Positions 45,640-58,079 of a DNA stretch of 64,000 nt are shown piece by piece. Position 1 is the first letter of the stretch. The number at the start of each line of letters is the position of its first letter. The stretch covers positions 73,181,754 through 73,245,753 of the forward strand of contig NC_081847.1 of NCBI RefSeq assembly GCF_963259705.1, read 5' to 3'. The notes under the pieces are model-generated. The model did not search any database and was not told where the DNA came from. It was given only the letters and a program-made list of their open reading frames with translations. Position numbers and translations under genes: made by a program. This DNA comes from Myotis daubentonii (lineage: Eukaryota > Chordata > Mammalia > Chiroptera > Vespertilionidae).

Positions 45640-46122
45640 ATGGGACCTCGTTTCTCGAACTCAAATCGTTCCAGAAGGCTGTTCAAAAACTGAATTATTT
45701 TTTCCCATTAGAAATAATGTAAATTGAATGAATCCATTCCAGACCTCTAAATGATTCCCTGTTTTAACCTTTCTTATATATATTACATGTCTATTGTACT
45801 GTTTAATCTATAAACACTTTAAAAACAAAAAGGACATGAAATGTAAATGATAATTTAACAAAAAAGAAAGGAAATGTACAGTAAAAAATAAAATATAGCA
45901 ATAATTATAAGCAGCAACAAAACAAAAAAACCACGAAAATATTCACAGCACAGTATCCTGAGATTTTAGCAGTGGTAAACTGACTCATATTCGTGGATTT
46001 TCTCCTTTGTTTGTCACCTGAGAGATGCGTGACTGATCATACAGGTATCAGCATGAAAGGGTTGTCAGGTTGAGAAGCGAATTGTTTGAGATGGAAGACA
46101 TTTGAGAAACAAGGTTCCACTG
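45640..46122. mobile_element. Tigger-like/TcMar DNA transposon with TIRs
   Basis: TGGGACCTCGTTTCTCGAAC on the left and TTTGAGAAACAAGGTTCCAC ending near 46122 are inverted copies; TA follows on the right. Non-coding. Lies 248 bp before CHD6 coding exon 3. Confidence 0.65.
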
Positions 46123-46370
46123 TATTTTATTTCTTATCACATTAATCATAGCCATAGGAGTCACAATAGGGGTGTAAAAAGTGAATTCTGCATGGAAAGC
46201 TATTTCTTCCCATGTTTTTGTATATTTTTGGGAAGAAATTCTTTTAGATTTTCAGCTAAAGCCTACCCTGGTCCAAGGATTCCAGGATGTGATATCATAA
46301 CTTTGATCATATGAGAAATCTTAGTTTCAAAAACTGCCCAACAGGTTTAATTCTGAATTTCTCCTTGTAG

Positions 46371-46518
46371 CAAGGAGCAAGGACCAACCCCAGTGGAGAA
46401 AAAGAAGAAAGGAAAAAGGAAAAGTGAAACCACAGTGGAGAGTTTAGAGCTGGATCAGGGCCTGCCGAACCCATCCCTGCGGAGTCCTGAGGAATCCACT
46501 GAGTCTACAGACAGCCAG
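46371..46518 (+). CDS. CHD6: CHD6 coding exon 3 (residues 185-234)
   Basis: The acceptor is TTTCTCCTTGTAG ending at 46370 and the donor is GTACAG at 46519. One base completes the Ser codon split with the previous exon, and 49 codons follow. The peptide begins KEQGPTPVEKKKKGKRKSET and ends in a Ser/Glu-rich segment closing with STDSQ. The lysine cluster extends the basic N-terminal region; the second half is acidic and serine-rich, a plausible phosphorylation-prone linker (inference). The exon is too short and charge-biased to be recognised by itself; phase, order and remembered CHD6 sequence identify it. Confidence 0.94.
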
Positions 46519-48321
46519 GTACAGCTGTGACCCGGAGCCCTGGTGAAGGTTACGGCTGCTAGATGGGATCTTGCTGACGCGATCCTGTCACTCCTCTCCC
46601 TCTCAAGCCTACATCCCTTGTGCACAGGCCTAGGCTGGGCTTTCATTGTTTTGGTGGGTAAGCACCAAAAGACCACAGACCTTTTCCCTAGCGTCCTGAC
46701 CTTTAGTATAATATTATTAATATGAAATAATCTCCCAGTTTTTTAGTGGTGTTTGCTTCCTTCTTGCAAAGGAGCATATTTGGCTGCAGAGAGAATGAAT
46801 GTGGAAAATGAAGTTTAGAGCTAAGCTAGGTAAGGCACAGGGCCTTGTTTTGCAATGTAAGTATGCATTTAGGACTCAAGGCTGGGCCAGTCTGCACAAG
46901 GACATTTTCATAGTCCTAGATGCTGGAAAAGTCAGGATGTATTTATTATGCCAAAATAGGAAGGAAAGTTTGGCCAAACATGAAAACAAGGAGTTGCCCA
47001 CCTACATGCAGTTTCTGACAATATGCCAAGTATGCTCATGCCCGTGGTAGGACATGACCTTGGTGAGATATGACCTTGGTCAGCATGCGCTCCCTGAGTG
47101 AAGCAACATGAGTCTCCCGTTTGAAGTGCTATCTCCTCTGATGCCCACAGCAGTTCATCTGAACTGTGCTGCTGCAGGGGACCATTGAAAGTAAGACGGA
47201 CTCACTGTAACTTCAGTGCCATCTGGATCCTCATAGGTTTCTAGGTGATCTTCATTGTAGGAAGGTGTCAGCTCCTGATGTCATCGTGGTAATAAGTAAT
47301 AGTGTCTGGGGTGTCAGAGCCACCCCCCCCTCACTGCCTATAAATTTGGGCTTGTGGCTGCTAAATATCTGATTGGCAGAAAAGAAAGCACATTGGGTTG
47401 ATGGGAGTTGGCAGGGGGTTAAGTGTTTCTAGGATGGTGATCTGTATGTGGGACTAGGGGCAGCTTTCTATGTAGAACCCCTCATGTAAAGTTAAGCATC
47501 AGAGGTGACACAGTGAAGAAAGGAGGGGAAGGCTAAGAGAGGCTCAGGAGATAACTTGTAGGAAATAAGGGAGGCGGGGTTTTGCTTTTGTTTTGTTTTT
47601 TAAGGTTTACGTACTTGAGAGTGAGCTAGCTGGTGAATGGTTCCCAGCGTGTTTCTGCTGCCTGGATGATGTGTATACAGAGATGAACCATGTGTTTTTA
47701 TGTTGGAGGAAAGCCACTGGGCCACTTTGTTGCAGAATGTTGTCTCTGAAAGGTCACAAGCTGCTTAATTATAGACGAGTCCTCAGATGGTGACTCATGA
47801 GTCTTGTTTTGTCACACTTAAGATGTCTCATGTCTCCCTGTATTTCAAGGAGTATTATAAGATTCTAATAAAATTGGTATTATTTAATTTAGGAATTATG
47901 TAAGTTGGTGAATTTAAGCAAAGCCAAAATCAACTATTATATATCATTATCATAAAATCAGAGCTTCCAGCTAGGCTGGCTAGAAGGGACCTCAAAGATG
48001 ATGGAGTTTACCTCCCATCCCTGTTTTACTGGAATAGAACCCAATTCTAGAAGGAGGTGAAAAGTCACTGCTGTTGATGAATAAAACATGCCTCACTGGA
48101 TTCCAAGACTACACCTTCTCAGTTCCCCCCAGTTTGGATCCCCTCCCTCAACTAGGTCCCATTTTGAGCAAATTTAGTTTTAAAAGAGTTTTGTTTAAGG
48201 AAGACTCCTTTTGTAATGTAAGAAAAGTCTCCTTTACATGTTAGTGAGTGTAGTTGAGAGTATTCTTTTACAAGTTTTTTGCCTTTGACTCACAGAGCTC
48301 TCTGATGTGTTTTCCTTGCAG
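46519..48321. other. CHD6 intron between coding exons 3 and 4, no repeats recognised
   Basis: 1,803 bp with no SINE, Helitron or hAT terminus, unlike the larger introns. Confidence 0.5.
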
Positions 48322-48471
48322 AAACGACGCTCTGGACGGCAAGTGAAGCGCAGAAAATACAACGAGGACCTGGATTTCAAAGTGGTGGATGACGATGGGG
48401 AAACAATCGCTGTTCTTGGAGCTGGCCGAGCATCTGCCCTCTCAGCTTCTACCCTGGCTTGGCAGGCAGAG
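48322..48471 (+). CDS. CHD6: CHD6 coding exon 4 (residues 235-284)
   Basis: The acceptor is TTTTCCTTGCAG ending at 48321 and the donor is GTACGC at 48472. Exactly 50 codons lie in phase 0. The exon opens with a bipartite-type basic cluster (KRRSGRQVKRRKY), a good nuclear-localisation candidate, then an acidic stretch (NEDLDFKVVDDDGE) and an Ala/Ser-rich linker ending in AWQAE. This is the conserved stretch that leads into the tandem chromodomains in class III CHD proteins. One difference from the human sequence I remember is Ala in place of Thr in the GAGR-A-SALSAS segment. Confidence 0.95.
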
Positions 48472-48689
48472 GTACGCCTTTGCATGCGATGTTGGTCTAC
48501 CTGATGGAGTTGTTCTGTGGCTATTTGCTAACACAAGTTAGATCATTTTAAATACTGCTTATAAAATTCAGACCCTCACTGTGCCAAGCAGGATCCTCTA
48601 CCATTACACTATTTCACCAAATGTATTTTTCAGATAAATGACTTTTCCTTATCCCTCTCATGACACTGCAGCCAAAAGACTTGCTGTCT

Positions 48690-48985
48690 TTTAATGCCTC
48701 AACTAGCAGTTCTTTCCCACCTACTGGCCTTTGTATGTGTTGTCCCTTCTTCCTGGAATGCTCTTTACCATGTACTTTACATTTTACATGACTGGTTCAC
48801 CGTCTTTTAAAGTAGGTATCTGTCCCTCAGCCTAGTGATTCTGTATTTCACTCCTGTGTGTTTCCTTCATAGCATTTACTACACTTGTAATTTGGATTTA
48901 TGATTTAATTTTGTTGTCTCTCTCACTAGAATGGAAAAGTCTGATATGTGATAAATAGTTGTTCAGTGAATAAAATCATGTGAAC
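48690..48985 (+). repeat. L2 LINE 3' end
   Basis: CTTCCTGGAATGCTCTTTACC, TTCATAGCATTTACTACACTTG, CTCACTAGAATGGAAAAGTC and GATAAATAGTTGTTCAGTGAA follow the L2 3' consensus. Confidence 0.75.
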
Positions 48986-49091
48986 TAGTCATTACAGTTG
49001 GAACTTGTGTACTGAGAGTCCACCACAAGGCCAGGTCCTGGAATTCAAGGATGAGCATGAAGGGTTGGTCCCTGCCTCCCAGGAGCCTTAA

Positions 49092-49444
49092 CACATTGTG
49101 TACCGCATAGAAATCTCTAAGACATACGCCAAGAACCGCACGTTTTTGGGCAAACTGCACGTTATTTAAATCATCATAATGCACTTTAGGTGTTGTTTTT
49201 CAATAATTATAACATTTTTATTTACAAAAACAATTAAACAATTAAAAATTAAAGTTCCTAGTACTTTTTTAACGTATGGTACTGCGTAAAACATTTTCCT
49301 CTATGAAGAGGGACCAAACAAAATTTACATAAGTATCTAGATTCGCTCCTTTTTCCATGGGCATGAAAAACGAGAACACTCTTGAGCGGTCCTTAACAGA
49401 TGGCGCGCGAAACACGAGAAAACTCCTGAGCAGTACAAAATGTG
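49092..49444. mobile_element. piggyBac-like MITE (353 bp)
   Basis: TTAA at 49088-49091 and 49445-49448. Inner ends CACATTGTGTACCGC and its inverted counterpart GCAGTACAAAATGTG. Subterminal repeats (ACCGC, GAGCGGTCC / GAGCAGTAC) sit near both ends. No transposase. Confidence 0.85.
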
Positions 49445-49448
49445 TTAA

Positions 49449-50525
49449 CTAGGAGAAGGAGCGTATGGCTGACCTACTACCGTGATAAGCGCAGTCCTAG
49501 AAGTATGTGCTGGATACTGTAACTGCACAGAAGGAGGCATGGACAGGAACGGGAGGGCAGTCAGGGCTTTAGGAGGGGAATGTCCAACATGAACTACAGC
49601 CCCAGAGCCTGGATGGTACCACAGGCTGGTATGATAGACAAGGTGGCTGAGTGCTGCGGTCTAGTTTGCAGAGCGCTGGGAGATGAGGTCTGAGTGGTGG
49701 GTAGAACAAGTCACATAATGTAGATCCTTGGATGTCAGCTAAGGTATTTGGCCTTTATACTGTAGATCAGAGAGGGATAGGAGGCATCGATGGGCTCAAG
49801 CAGAGAAGCAGGATGGCCATGTTTGCATTTAGGACTTTCCACTGGCAGCAACATCAAGGAGGAAGAAGATAGCATTAGGACCTGATGCCCAGATGTTAGA
49901 AAGGAAGAGCGGTAAATGTTGAAAAGGAGGAGGTCTGTGCCAAGGAGCTTATAGAGAAGAAACTAGAAGCAAAAGGAGAAGCAGGCTGAGCATGTAGGAG
50001 GGGCATCATTGCCACAAGCAGCACATTCTGGCTATCTGTTGGTTCGGAGTCACTGTTGCTGACTTGGCAGAATTCACGCTCTGCATGTGCAGCAGCAGCA
50101 CAAATACCTGTCCTTTCTCCTGGGCGCCGGTGTGGCTCACTGAAGCCGATAATCCTTTATCTGTTGAAACCACCTGGTCTCCAATTTGAAGCAATTTTAC
50201 ATAACTTCACATGTCCTTTCACTCTCTTGGCATGGAAGGTAGCTAGAAACAGGGTCATTGTTCCTTTTTTAATCAAGAAAGGCACAGAAAGACCCAGGTC
50301 ATAGAATTATATAGTAGGTGTTGATCAGTGACCAGCACTAAGATTTGGTTTCAGGTGGAATATAAGACTTAATAGGAATAATAATTGATGTATTGTCATT
50401 GTAGTACTTTTCAAGCAAATAGTTAAGAGTAGCCCTCACAGACTGCCGTGCATTGATAGGATTATATTGCTTTATAATGGGTTTTCCTTGCAGATTTTAT
50501 GGTTGGTTTGGTTTTTAAAAAACTA
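49449..50525. other. Intronic sequence, old interspersed repeat likely
   Basis: 49500-49990 reads like the body of an old L2-class repeat (GGCCTTTATACTGTAGATCAG, GCAGGATGGCCATG); assignment uncertain. It appears to continue the sequence left of the piggyBac insertion. Confidence 0.4.
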
Positions 50526-50527
50526 TA

Positions 50528-50742
50528 AGGGAGCCCCAGCCGGCATGACTCAGTGGTTGAGGAGGTCATGGGTCGTCGATTCCTGGTTGGGGCACATGCC
50601 CGGAGTTGTGGGCTCGATCCCCAGTGTGGGGCATGCAGAAGACAAGCCAATCAATGATTCTCTCTTATCATTGATGTTTCTCTCTCTCCCTCTCCCTTCC
50701 TTTCTGAAATCAATAAAAATATATATTTTTAAAAATCAATAA
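50528..50742 (+). repeat. Ves SINE
   Basis: Head GAGCCCCAGCCGGCATGACT, CTCTCCCTCTCCC body, AATCAATAAAAATATATA tail. Confidence 0.9.
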
Positions 50743-52081
50743 GATATTTTATTTTCTCCTCCTAGCCATTTAGCCTAAGTCATTAACTATATTTCAGTTA
50801 TTGTTATGACTTCTCTCCTGGTACCTGAAGGGCAGAATTAGCAGATCTGACAGAAACAATTAGGGAAATTGTACATATCTTAAAGCTCTTTTTATCCTCT
50901 TAAGGATACAGCAAAGAGAGGGAAATATATGGTGAAATACAAGATAGAATCTGAATTTGCATTAATTATGCCTCAACAATGGTTACTAAATTTAAGCAAG
51001 AAAGAGGCCTGATAAGAGGTTTTGATGCTGATGTTCAGAAAAGCAACCAGACCATAGGCCTGGCCCAGCACCCAGGGCAGACCAGATAGCTTGCAAGGGG
51101 GGTTGAGTGGGCTTCAAAATCAGTGCTCCATAAAGTCCTGGCTGCTGCAGGACCAAAACAGCTTCACTTTCATCTATTGGGCTTCCTGGTGAGGTGTGAA
51201 CAAAGATTTCCCTGGCTAATGCAAAGCTTAAAAGCCTTGGATCTCGTCTTGGATTCCAGGCAATCCTCAAAGCATCCAGTGGCACAGAAAATCAGTTGAA
51301 GAAGATGAGGCTCTCTTTCATCTTTCTCCCAAGGCCCTTTGGATGGTGTCTGCTTGCTTGCTGACTTTAGCTTAGGGCAGAGAAGGGTGTGGAAAAGGCA
51401 TAAAAAAGGTCCCGCTAGCACCTGTTGGCAGTTCTGTGCTATCTCTTATCAGCATGCTCAGCCCAATTCTGTGGCTGCTGGCCCCTGTCCCAGCCCCAGA
51501 TTGCAACCTCAGTATTGGTTACCTAGTGGTGAGTTGCTAAAAACATCTTTACACATGATTCATTCTAGTTCAAGACTGGCAGATTAGCACAGCCTGCTTT
51601 AGAGTCCAGAGGACAGTCCCCTTACTAGGAGCTGGGATTCAGGGGCTGGAAATAAGTTTCCACCCTGACACGAACTTCTTGTTTTCCTATTCTTTGTCAC
51701 ATGGATGTTAGTACTTGGAACAGAGGGAACTTTCACAGTTGTACATTTACAGGGTATAGATTTTTGCAAGATTGTCTCAGGTTTTGCCTCCTACAATTTG
51801 TGTGGTTTGTATGATTTTGCCTTTTGGAACAAAAGGACTTTAATTTGAATGAGGTTCAACTCATGGTGCTCCCCTGTGCCTCACCACTGTGTCTTTGCAG
51901 ACAGCCCCTCTGCTTTGGCCTTTTCCTGTGCCTGGCAGGTTGAACTCAGTTATTGCCTCCCCCAGCAAGCTCCCTACTCCCCCTGAGCTGGGGATAAGTT
52001 CCTCTCTCCTATGCTCCCACAGCATTCTCCTATGATTAACTTTTTCATTGTCCTTTAAACACCTGCCAGTTTTTGCTTTCC
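50743..52081. other. Intronic sequence, nothing recognised
   Basis: Open frames of 80-97 codons have no recognisable domain. Confidence 0.45.
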
Positions 52082-52089
52082 TTCTAAAC

Positions 52090-52358
52090 CAGTTTTCAAC
52101 TTTTTTTCTAATAGCACTCATAAACTAATTACTAAAATTCTGCAGCCCACCAAAAAATACACTGTATTTTGCCTGAACAACAACAACAAAAATAGGTGTA
52201 ATTTGGTTCATTTACAATGGATGGCTATTGTTGTGTTAACGATTGTCATTTTTTTAATTTGACAATCTAAATAAAAAGAGGTCAGTGTCCCTGACTAAAT
52301 AGTCAGGTATTATTGCATGTTTCAAAATTTCTTGCAGCAGACCAGTTGAAAATCCCTG
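52090..52358. mobile_element. hAT MITE (269 bp)
   Basis: TIRs CAGTTTTCAACTTTT and CAGTTGAAAATCCCTG (imperfect) with a perfect 8-bp duplication TTCTAAAC (52082-52089, 52359-52366). Confidence 0.85.
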
Positions 52359-52366
52359 TTCTAAAC

Positions 52367-54799
52367 CATGAACTATTTAAGGATAGGGCTTGTATTTTTT
52401 TTTCTTCTTCTCTGTATCTCTCAGGCATGAATTTCAATAAAGTAAAATTTACATGAATTCCCAGGAACTATTCAGGCAAAAACTCACTTATGGCACTTTC
52501 CAGCCTCTGTTTTGTGGTGTTACAACTGTTTATTTATTATTACCAAAGTCAGGAGTCAGTTGGAATCCATATCCCACTTGTCCAGAGCCTGTGACTCTTC
52601 AGATTTGTCAGTGCCTCTGTCACACTGTTCTGAATATTACTCCCCATTGTTCCCTCAGTCAGATTATAAACTTGCAAAACAAGTATCACTTTTTAGTTTA
52701 GCATAATGTTCACCTAACATAGGTAGTACCAACGTAAAGACTTGTACTGAGTTGTACTTACATATTTATTTAATATATGAATAATGAATAAATATGCTTA
52801 AAACCCATTATGTAAACAGGTATGATTTTTAACTCCTAGGTTAGAAAAACAAGAATGAGATATTTTTCTTTTTTCTCTCAGCCTCTTGTTTTCTCCATTT
52901 CTTTATACTGGCATATTTTTCCCATTGGTATTCATTTACTTCTTGCTCCAAGCAGACACTCTAGCCTGCAAACAGACCCCTTGGCAAACATGACTTGGTG
53001 CTCTTTGGCATCTGGCACTGCTCTAGTTTTGTACCAGCTTCCATGATTCAGTGCTTTGGCTCCTATCCACTTGGCCTGGGTGGATGATCTCGATTCTTCC
53101 TATTTCTTCATTGGCTACAACCACCATTTCCCACCCTGAATCTTTCTTCAGATCATCTCCTGTACTTGTTTCCTCTTGGTTTCTGCTGCTACCCATGTGC
53201 TGAGGCCAGTGTTCAGGTTATGGCAGTATGCACTTGTATAGTCTCCTGCTGCAGTCTCTGTCCTCCTAATCCATTACCAAACATTTTCCCACAATACCAG
53301 AGAAAGTTTGGTGTTTCTCAGTGTCCTGCTCAAGAATCTAAGCTGGTTACTTCTTAACTCCTTTAAAAGGTTGAAACTCCTGCCTGATTTTTTAAAAAAT
53401 GTGGCTGCACCTGTTTACCCTCATTTATTTCCATTCCTCATTGTGTATAATGCTTTTGCTCTACTGAGACTGGTTACTGAGTGTTCCAAATATGCATCCT
53501 ACTCCCCATAGACTCCTTCTTTCATCCTTCGGGTTCATTTTGGCTTTTCTTCCTGTTTGCTGACCTCTTATGAACCACCATTCTTTTGGGCCCAACTAAC
53601 ACCATCTATTTTGTGAATTCCAAGCTGTTCTTGCCTTCTGCATTCTGGTTAGCGTATGGTTGCTATCATACTAATTAGCTTTATCCTGGGACATCTAAGA
53701 AAAATCTGTTTAATTTTGCTTTCCCTGAATGAGTGTAAACCCCTGAAACTGGGCATCTTGTTTGATGCTACTTTTGTATTTCCTTGACACTTGGGAAATA
53801 CTTGATGATTTGAAAAGGTGATGTGCTTCTTGTTATAGTCTCTCCTTATGGTTAGTTAAATAGAAGTAAATCAGGTGGTTGGTTGAAGTTGGGAGCAAAT
53901 TGGTTTGAAATGTTTGAAATTTTTTCTAAGAAAAACTGTTTAATTATGTGAGTCTCTGACATGAATGTGAATGAATTAAAATGGTCTTCTTTGAAGGATG
54001 ATTTGAGAAAATTCCAAGCAGTTGAGAACAGATGGTTGTTATGGAAGTGTGCTTGGCAAGCAGATTTAGTTTATATCTGTGTGTATCTGTATACACTAAG
54101 TGTTTATATACACATGATCTTGCTTTTATGCACAATCTCTGTTTAGGAAAAAAAAAATCTTGATTTCCCAATTTCCTTCCAATTTTGATGCGTATTTTGG
54201 AAATGCTGCTCTCCTTTCCTTTTATTAGGATAGAGTAAGACCCTGTTTTCAGTATTTTGATGATGACCATTGATTTTTGTAACCCCTGCCAAAAAAATAA
54301 ATTGAAAATTTATTTCAAATTTCTTAATTTTTTACTTGAAAATTTTCTATAATTAAGAATGTTTTAAGTCCTCCATCCTTTTAGTAGTCAGAATAAAGTC
54401 CTGTGCTTTCTTCATCCATGTGTTACTGTTTCCTTGGATTTGGTCCTAGTTAAAAACTCTGAATAGCAATCAAAATTCTACCCTCAGAAACCATCTTTTC
54501 CTGTTTTCCATGGTAGGTAAGAATAAAAGAATATTTGAATCTGGTAGTGAGGAAGAGGCAGTTGTTCCTCTCAGTATGTATGAGTGCTTGCTGGCTATTC
54601 TAGTCTGGATTATGCAGACTTAGCAGTAGGTTGGAAAGGTAGTTGGCAATTATGACACTTCAGTGCTGGCTAGCAGAGGTCTAACTCAGGTGTACTGTAT
54701 TTCCAAAGCCTCTGCTCATTTTCCCACATGCTCGGCTTCTGTGGTCCCATAGCACTTGCTTTATACTGTTACCAAGTTGTATAGCAAAAATCTCTTGAC
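52367..54799. other. Intronic sequence, nothing firm
   Basis: L2-like traces near 53700-53830. No exon or terminal repeats. Confidence 0.4.
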
Positions 54800-54804
54800 A
54801 TTAT

Positions 54805-55850
54805 TTATTCAAAAAATATTTATTGAGCACCTACTATATGCCAAGTAGTGTTCGAGAGAACATCAAGAAACAAAAGAGACAAAAATGTCTGCCCTCATGA
54901 AGGGAGCCTACAGCAAATGAAGAAGAAGCCTGCAACCAACACACCATCAACCTCTCCCTCCAGATATTTGCCAGATTTTGAACCCATGTGTGATGTGAAG
55001 CCAAACAGACAAGTTCAAAACTTCCAAAGGGTAAAATTTTCTAGGGAATGGCTGCTAGTAAACCTAAAAATAAGAAAAGTGTGTAGTCAGTGGTGGTAAG
55101 TGCTATGGGGAAAAAAATTAGAATAAGAGAATGATAAGGATTTCAAGAATGGGGATTACAGTTTTAAACAAGGTGGTCAGTGTTGGACTATAAAGGTAAC
55201 ATTTGAGCAAAGAATTGGAGGAAGTAAAGAAGCAAGGGAGTTATGTAGGGGTGAAGAGCACGTCAGGCAGAGGGAATAGCCTATGCAAAGTCCCTGAGGT
55301 AGAAGCATGCCTGTATATATGAGGAACAGGCAAGGAGACCTTAAAGGTAACAAGATGAGATGGGAGACTGGGTACAGATATTATAGAGTTTTGTAGACTT
55401 TTGGAAGATCTTTGACTTTATTGTTATTATTTTTTCTTTTTTTATTGATTTTTAGAGAGAGGAAGGGAGAAATATCAACATGAGAGCAAAACATCAATCG
55501 GCTGCCTCCTGCACGCCCTCTACCAGATCAAGCCCACAACCCAGATATGTGCCCTGACTGGGAATCAACCAGCAATCTTTCTGTGCATGGGACGATGCTC
55601 AACCAACTGAGCCACACCAGCCATGGCTTATTCTGAGTTAGAGAAATATTTTAAGCAGTTTAAGCAAAAGGTGTCATAATAAAAAAGGACCCTTGTGAAT
55701 GTTTGAGAGCAGAGTAGCAGGGCAACTAGTGAGGAGGCTCTTGGGAATAATCTGGGTGAGAAAAAAAGTTGGTTTAGATCAGGGTATAAGCAGTGGAAAT
55801 GGTGAGAAACGGTTGGATTCTGAACATATTTTGAAGGAAGAGCCAACAAG
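54805..55850 (+). repeat. Old L2-class interspersed repeat, split by a Ves SINE
   Basis: TTATTCAAAAAATATTTATT, GAGCACCTACTATATGCC, TGATAAGTG-like and GAGCAAAGAATTGGAGG... GGCAGAGGGAATAGC...CAAAGTCCCTGAGG occur in the order of a widespread mammalian repeat. Family name tentative. Confidence 0.55.
55430..55627 (-). repeat. Ves SINE
   Basis: Reverse Ves: TTTATTGATTTTTAGAGAGA at left, GAGCCACACCAGCCATGGC at right. Confidence 0.88.
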
Positions 55851-55859
55851 ATTTCTTTG

Positions 55860-56560
55860 CTAATCAGAAATACATAAAGAGCTCTTGCAAATCAAAACAG
55901 AGGACAATTTTAAAAATAGGCAAGTGGCTTGAATAGGAGCTTCACAAAGAGGATATCCACGTGGCCAGTGAAGCATATGAAAAGGTTTTCAGCAGCCACA
56001 GTTATCAGGGAAATGTGAATTAAAGAGACAATAATATTACATATCCACTAGCTGGCTAAAATTTTAAAGACTGACAATATCAAGTCAGGTGAACCATCCA
56101 TACCTTGCTTGTGGCTGTAAAAAATGTTGAGATCACTTTGGAAAAAATGTTGACAGTATCTGTTAAAACCCAACATACAGTAGTTTAGTAATTCCACTCC
56201 TATGTATGTATCCAAGATATCTGAGTGGAAAGACATACATGAACATTGGAAGCAACCCAAATATTCCTCAACAGTAAAATGGATAAATAAATGTTGGTGT
56301 ATTTATAAAACAAAATACTACACAGTAATACAGAAGAATAAACCATGTACTATAACGATTCAATTTATATAAAGTTTAATAAAAAACAAAACTAATTAAT
56401 AGTGGTAGAAGTCTGAATAGCAGTTACTTCCCATGAGAGCACAAGGGTTTTCCAGAACGTTGGAAATGTTATATAACTTGCTCTGGATGGTACTTAACAC
56501 AAGTGTGTATGTGTATATGTAAAAATCCATCAACTGAACACTTGAGGTCCCTGCATACTG
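55860..56560 (+). mobile_element. L1M-type ORF2/3' fragment
   Basis: Sense L1 wording: AACAGAGGACAATTTTAAAA, GGCCAGTGAAGCATATGAAAAGG, AAATGTGAATTAAAGAGAC, then the 3' GTGGTAGAAGTCTGAATAGCAG. No open ORF2. Confidence 0.75.
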
Positions 56561-56851
56561 TATGTATGATGCCATACCCAGTAACTTTTAAAGCGTTATG
56601 TTAGCATGTCTGGTCATTCCTTGATGATGAAGACTATAGCTCATTTATTTCTGTAAGACCAGTGCATAAACTTAAGAGACACTCAGTAAATAATATGGAA
56701 GGAAATTAGGAAGGAAGTAGGAAGTTAGGAAAGAAATTAGTTCATTAATCTAGTTTCTCTTAACCTAGGACCTGCCGGCTTGCCATAGAGCACTGTTTGT
56801 TGGCTGCAGGGTCGGGGTAGTGATCTTTACTGCTCAAGAAAATACATCTAG

Positions 56852-57034
56852 CTCTGGCTGGTGTGGCTCAGTTGGTTGGGCGACACTGAAAGGTTGTGGA
56901 TTCAATTCCCAGCCAGGGCACATACTTGGTTCCTGGCTTAGAAGGGTTTGTGTAGGAGACAGCCAATTGATGTTTCATTCTCACATTGATTTTTCTCTCT
57001 TCCTCTCTCTCTGAAAAATCAATAACAAATGTTA
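56852..57034 (+). repeat. Ves SINE
   Basis: Head CTCTGGCTGGTGTGGCTCAG, body to CTGAAAAATCAATAACAAAT, then a purine microsatellite in place of a simple A-tail. Confidence 0.88.
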
Positions 57035-57135
57035 AAGAAAGAAAGAGAAAGAAAGGAAGGAAGGAAGGAAGGAAGGAAGGAAGGAAGGAAGGAAGGAAGG
57101 AAGGAAGGAAGGAAGGAAGGAAGGAAGGAAGGAAA
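57035..57135. repeat. (GGAA)n microsatellite grown from a SINE tail
   Basis: AAAGAAAGAGAAAGAAA followed by about 19 GGAA units (57053-57132). Confidence 0.96.
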
Positions 57136-57997
57136 GGGAACACCTTGCTTTGGCCCTTTTTTGTTAGCCATGCTGATAGTATAGGATAGGTCCAAGGATA
57201 TGGAGAAGAGGGAGCCTTTTTAATTACATGATGTAGATTAAGAATAATAACAGTCTGCAGTTTGTGGTCCTTGTGAGTTTGATGCTTTATTTCCTATTAA
57301 AGCATGAGACAATACTACACATCCATTAGAATGGCTAAAATTTTTAAAGACTGACACTATAAAGTCTTTTTCTTTCTCTTCAACAGTTCAACAAATATTT
57401 GTTGGGACTCTCTTCCAATTCAACAAATATTTGTTGGTCACCCACTCTTGCCTGGCATTTTTGAGGTATTGAGCAACATCAATGAATAAAGCAAATAAGG
57501 ATCTCTGCCCTCAAAAGGTTTATATCGAATGGGAGAAGACAAGCATAAGCAATAAACTGCCTCCTCCTTTCCTAACTTGTGCTTAAGAATCAAACAGAAC
57601 AAATACTTAAACAGAAAAACAAAAGCTTCTTCCTGTTGTATGGTAGGCATAGTTCACTTGCCTTCTTGTTGAGCTGTGGGAAAAAGACTTGTCATTTTGG
57701 ATTAACTTCTGCATGGTACCTAGCACAATGCCATGTGTCTGGGGGGACGTAATATTTGTAACCTTTGGGAGCATCTGTCCGCGCCTGCTGATTTCCACAT
57801 TTTTTTTCCTACCATCTGCCCTCCTAATTTTTTGTACACTATCACTTTTCTGGGAAAAGCTTGATTTTAAGATCTGAGAAAATACAAGTTTTCTGTAGTG
57901 GTATGGCTTTCTGACAACCGAACCCTAGAATGGGTAGACAGTGATACACAGAATATACCGTCCTTTTGGAAAGTTCTGATCAGGCACCCAAATACTA
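57136..57997. other. Intronic sequence with old repeat traces
   Basis: 57300-57365 repeats L1 wording from 56030-56090; 57380-57560 has the AACAAATATTTGTTGG / TCTCTGCCCTCAAAAGG type of old repeat. No gene. Confidence 0.45.
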
Positions 57998-58079
57998 GGT
58001 GTACCGGTTAGTAATGCGCATTTTGTAATTAAAGAAAACACGGTAATTTCAAGAGAAACATCGAAAATGCTTTATTCAA

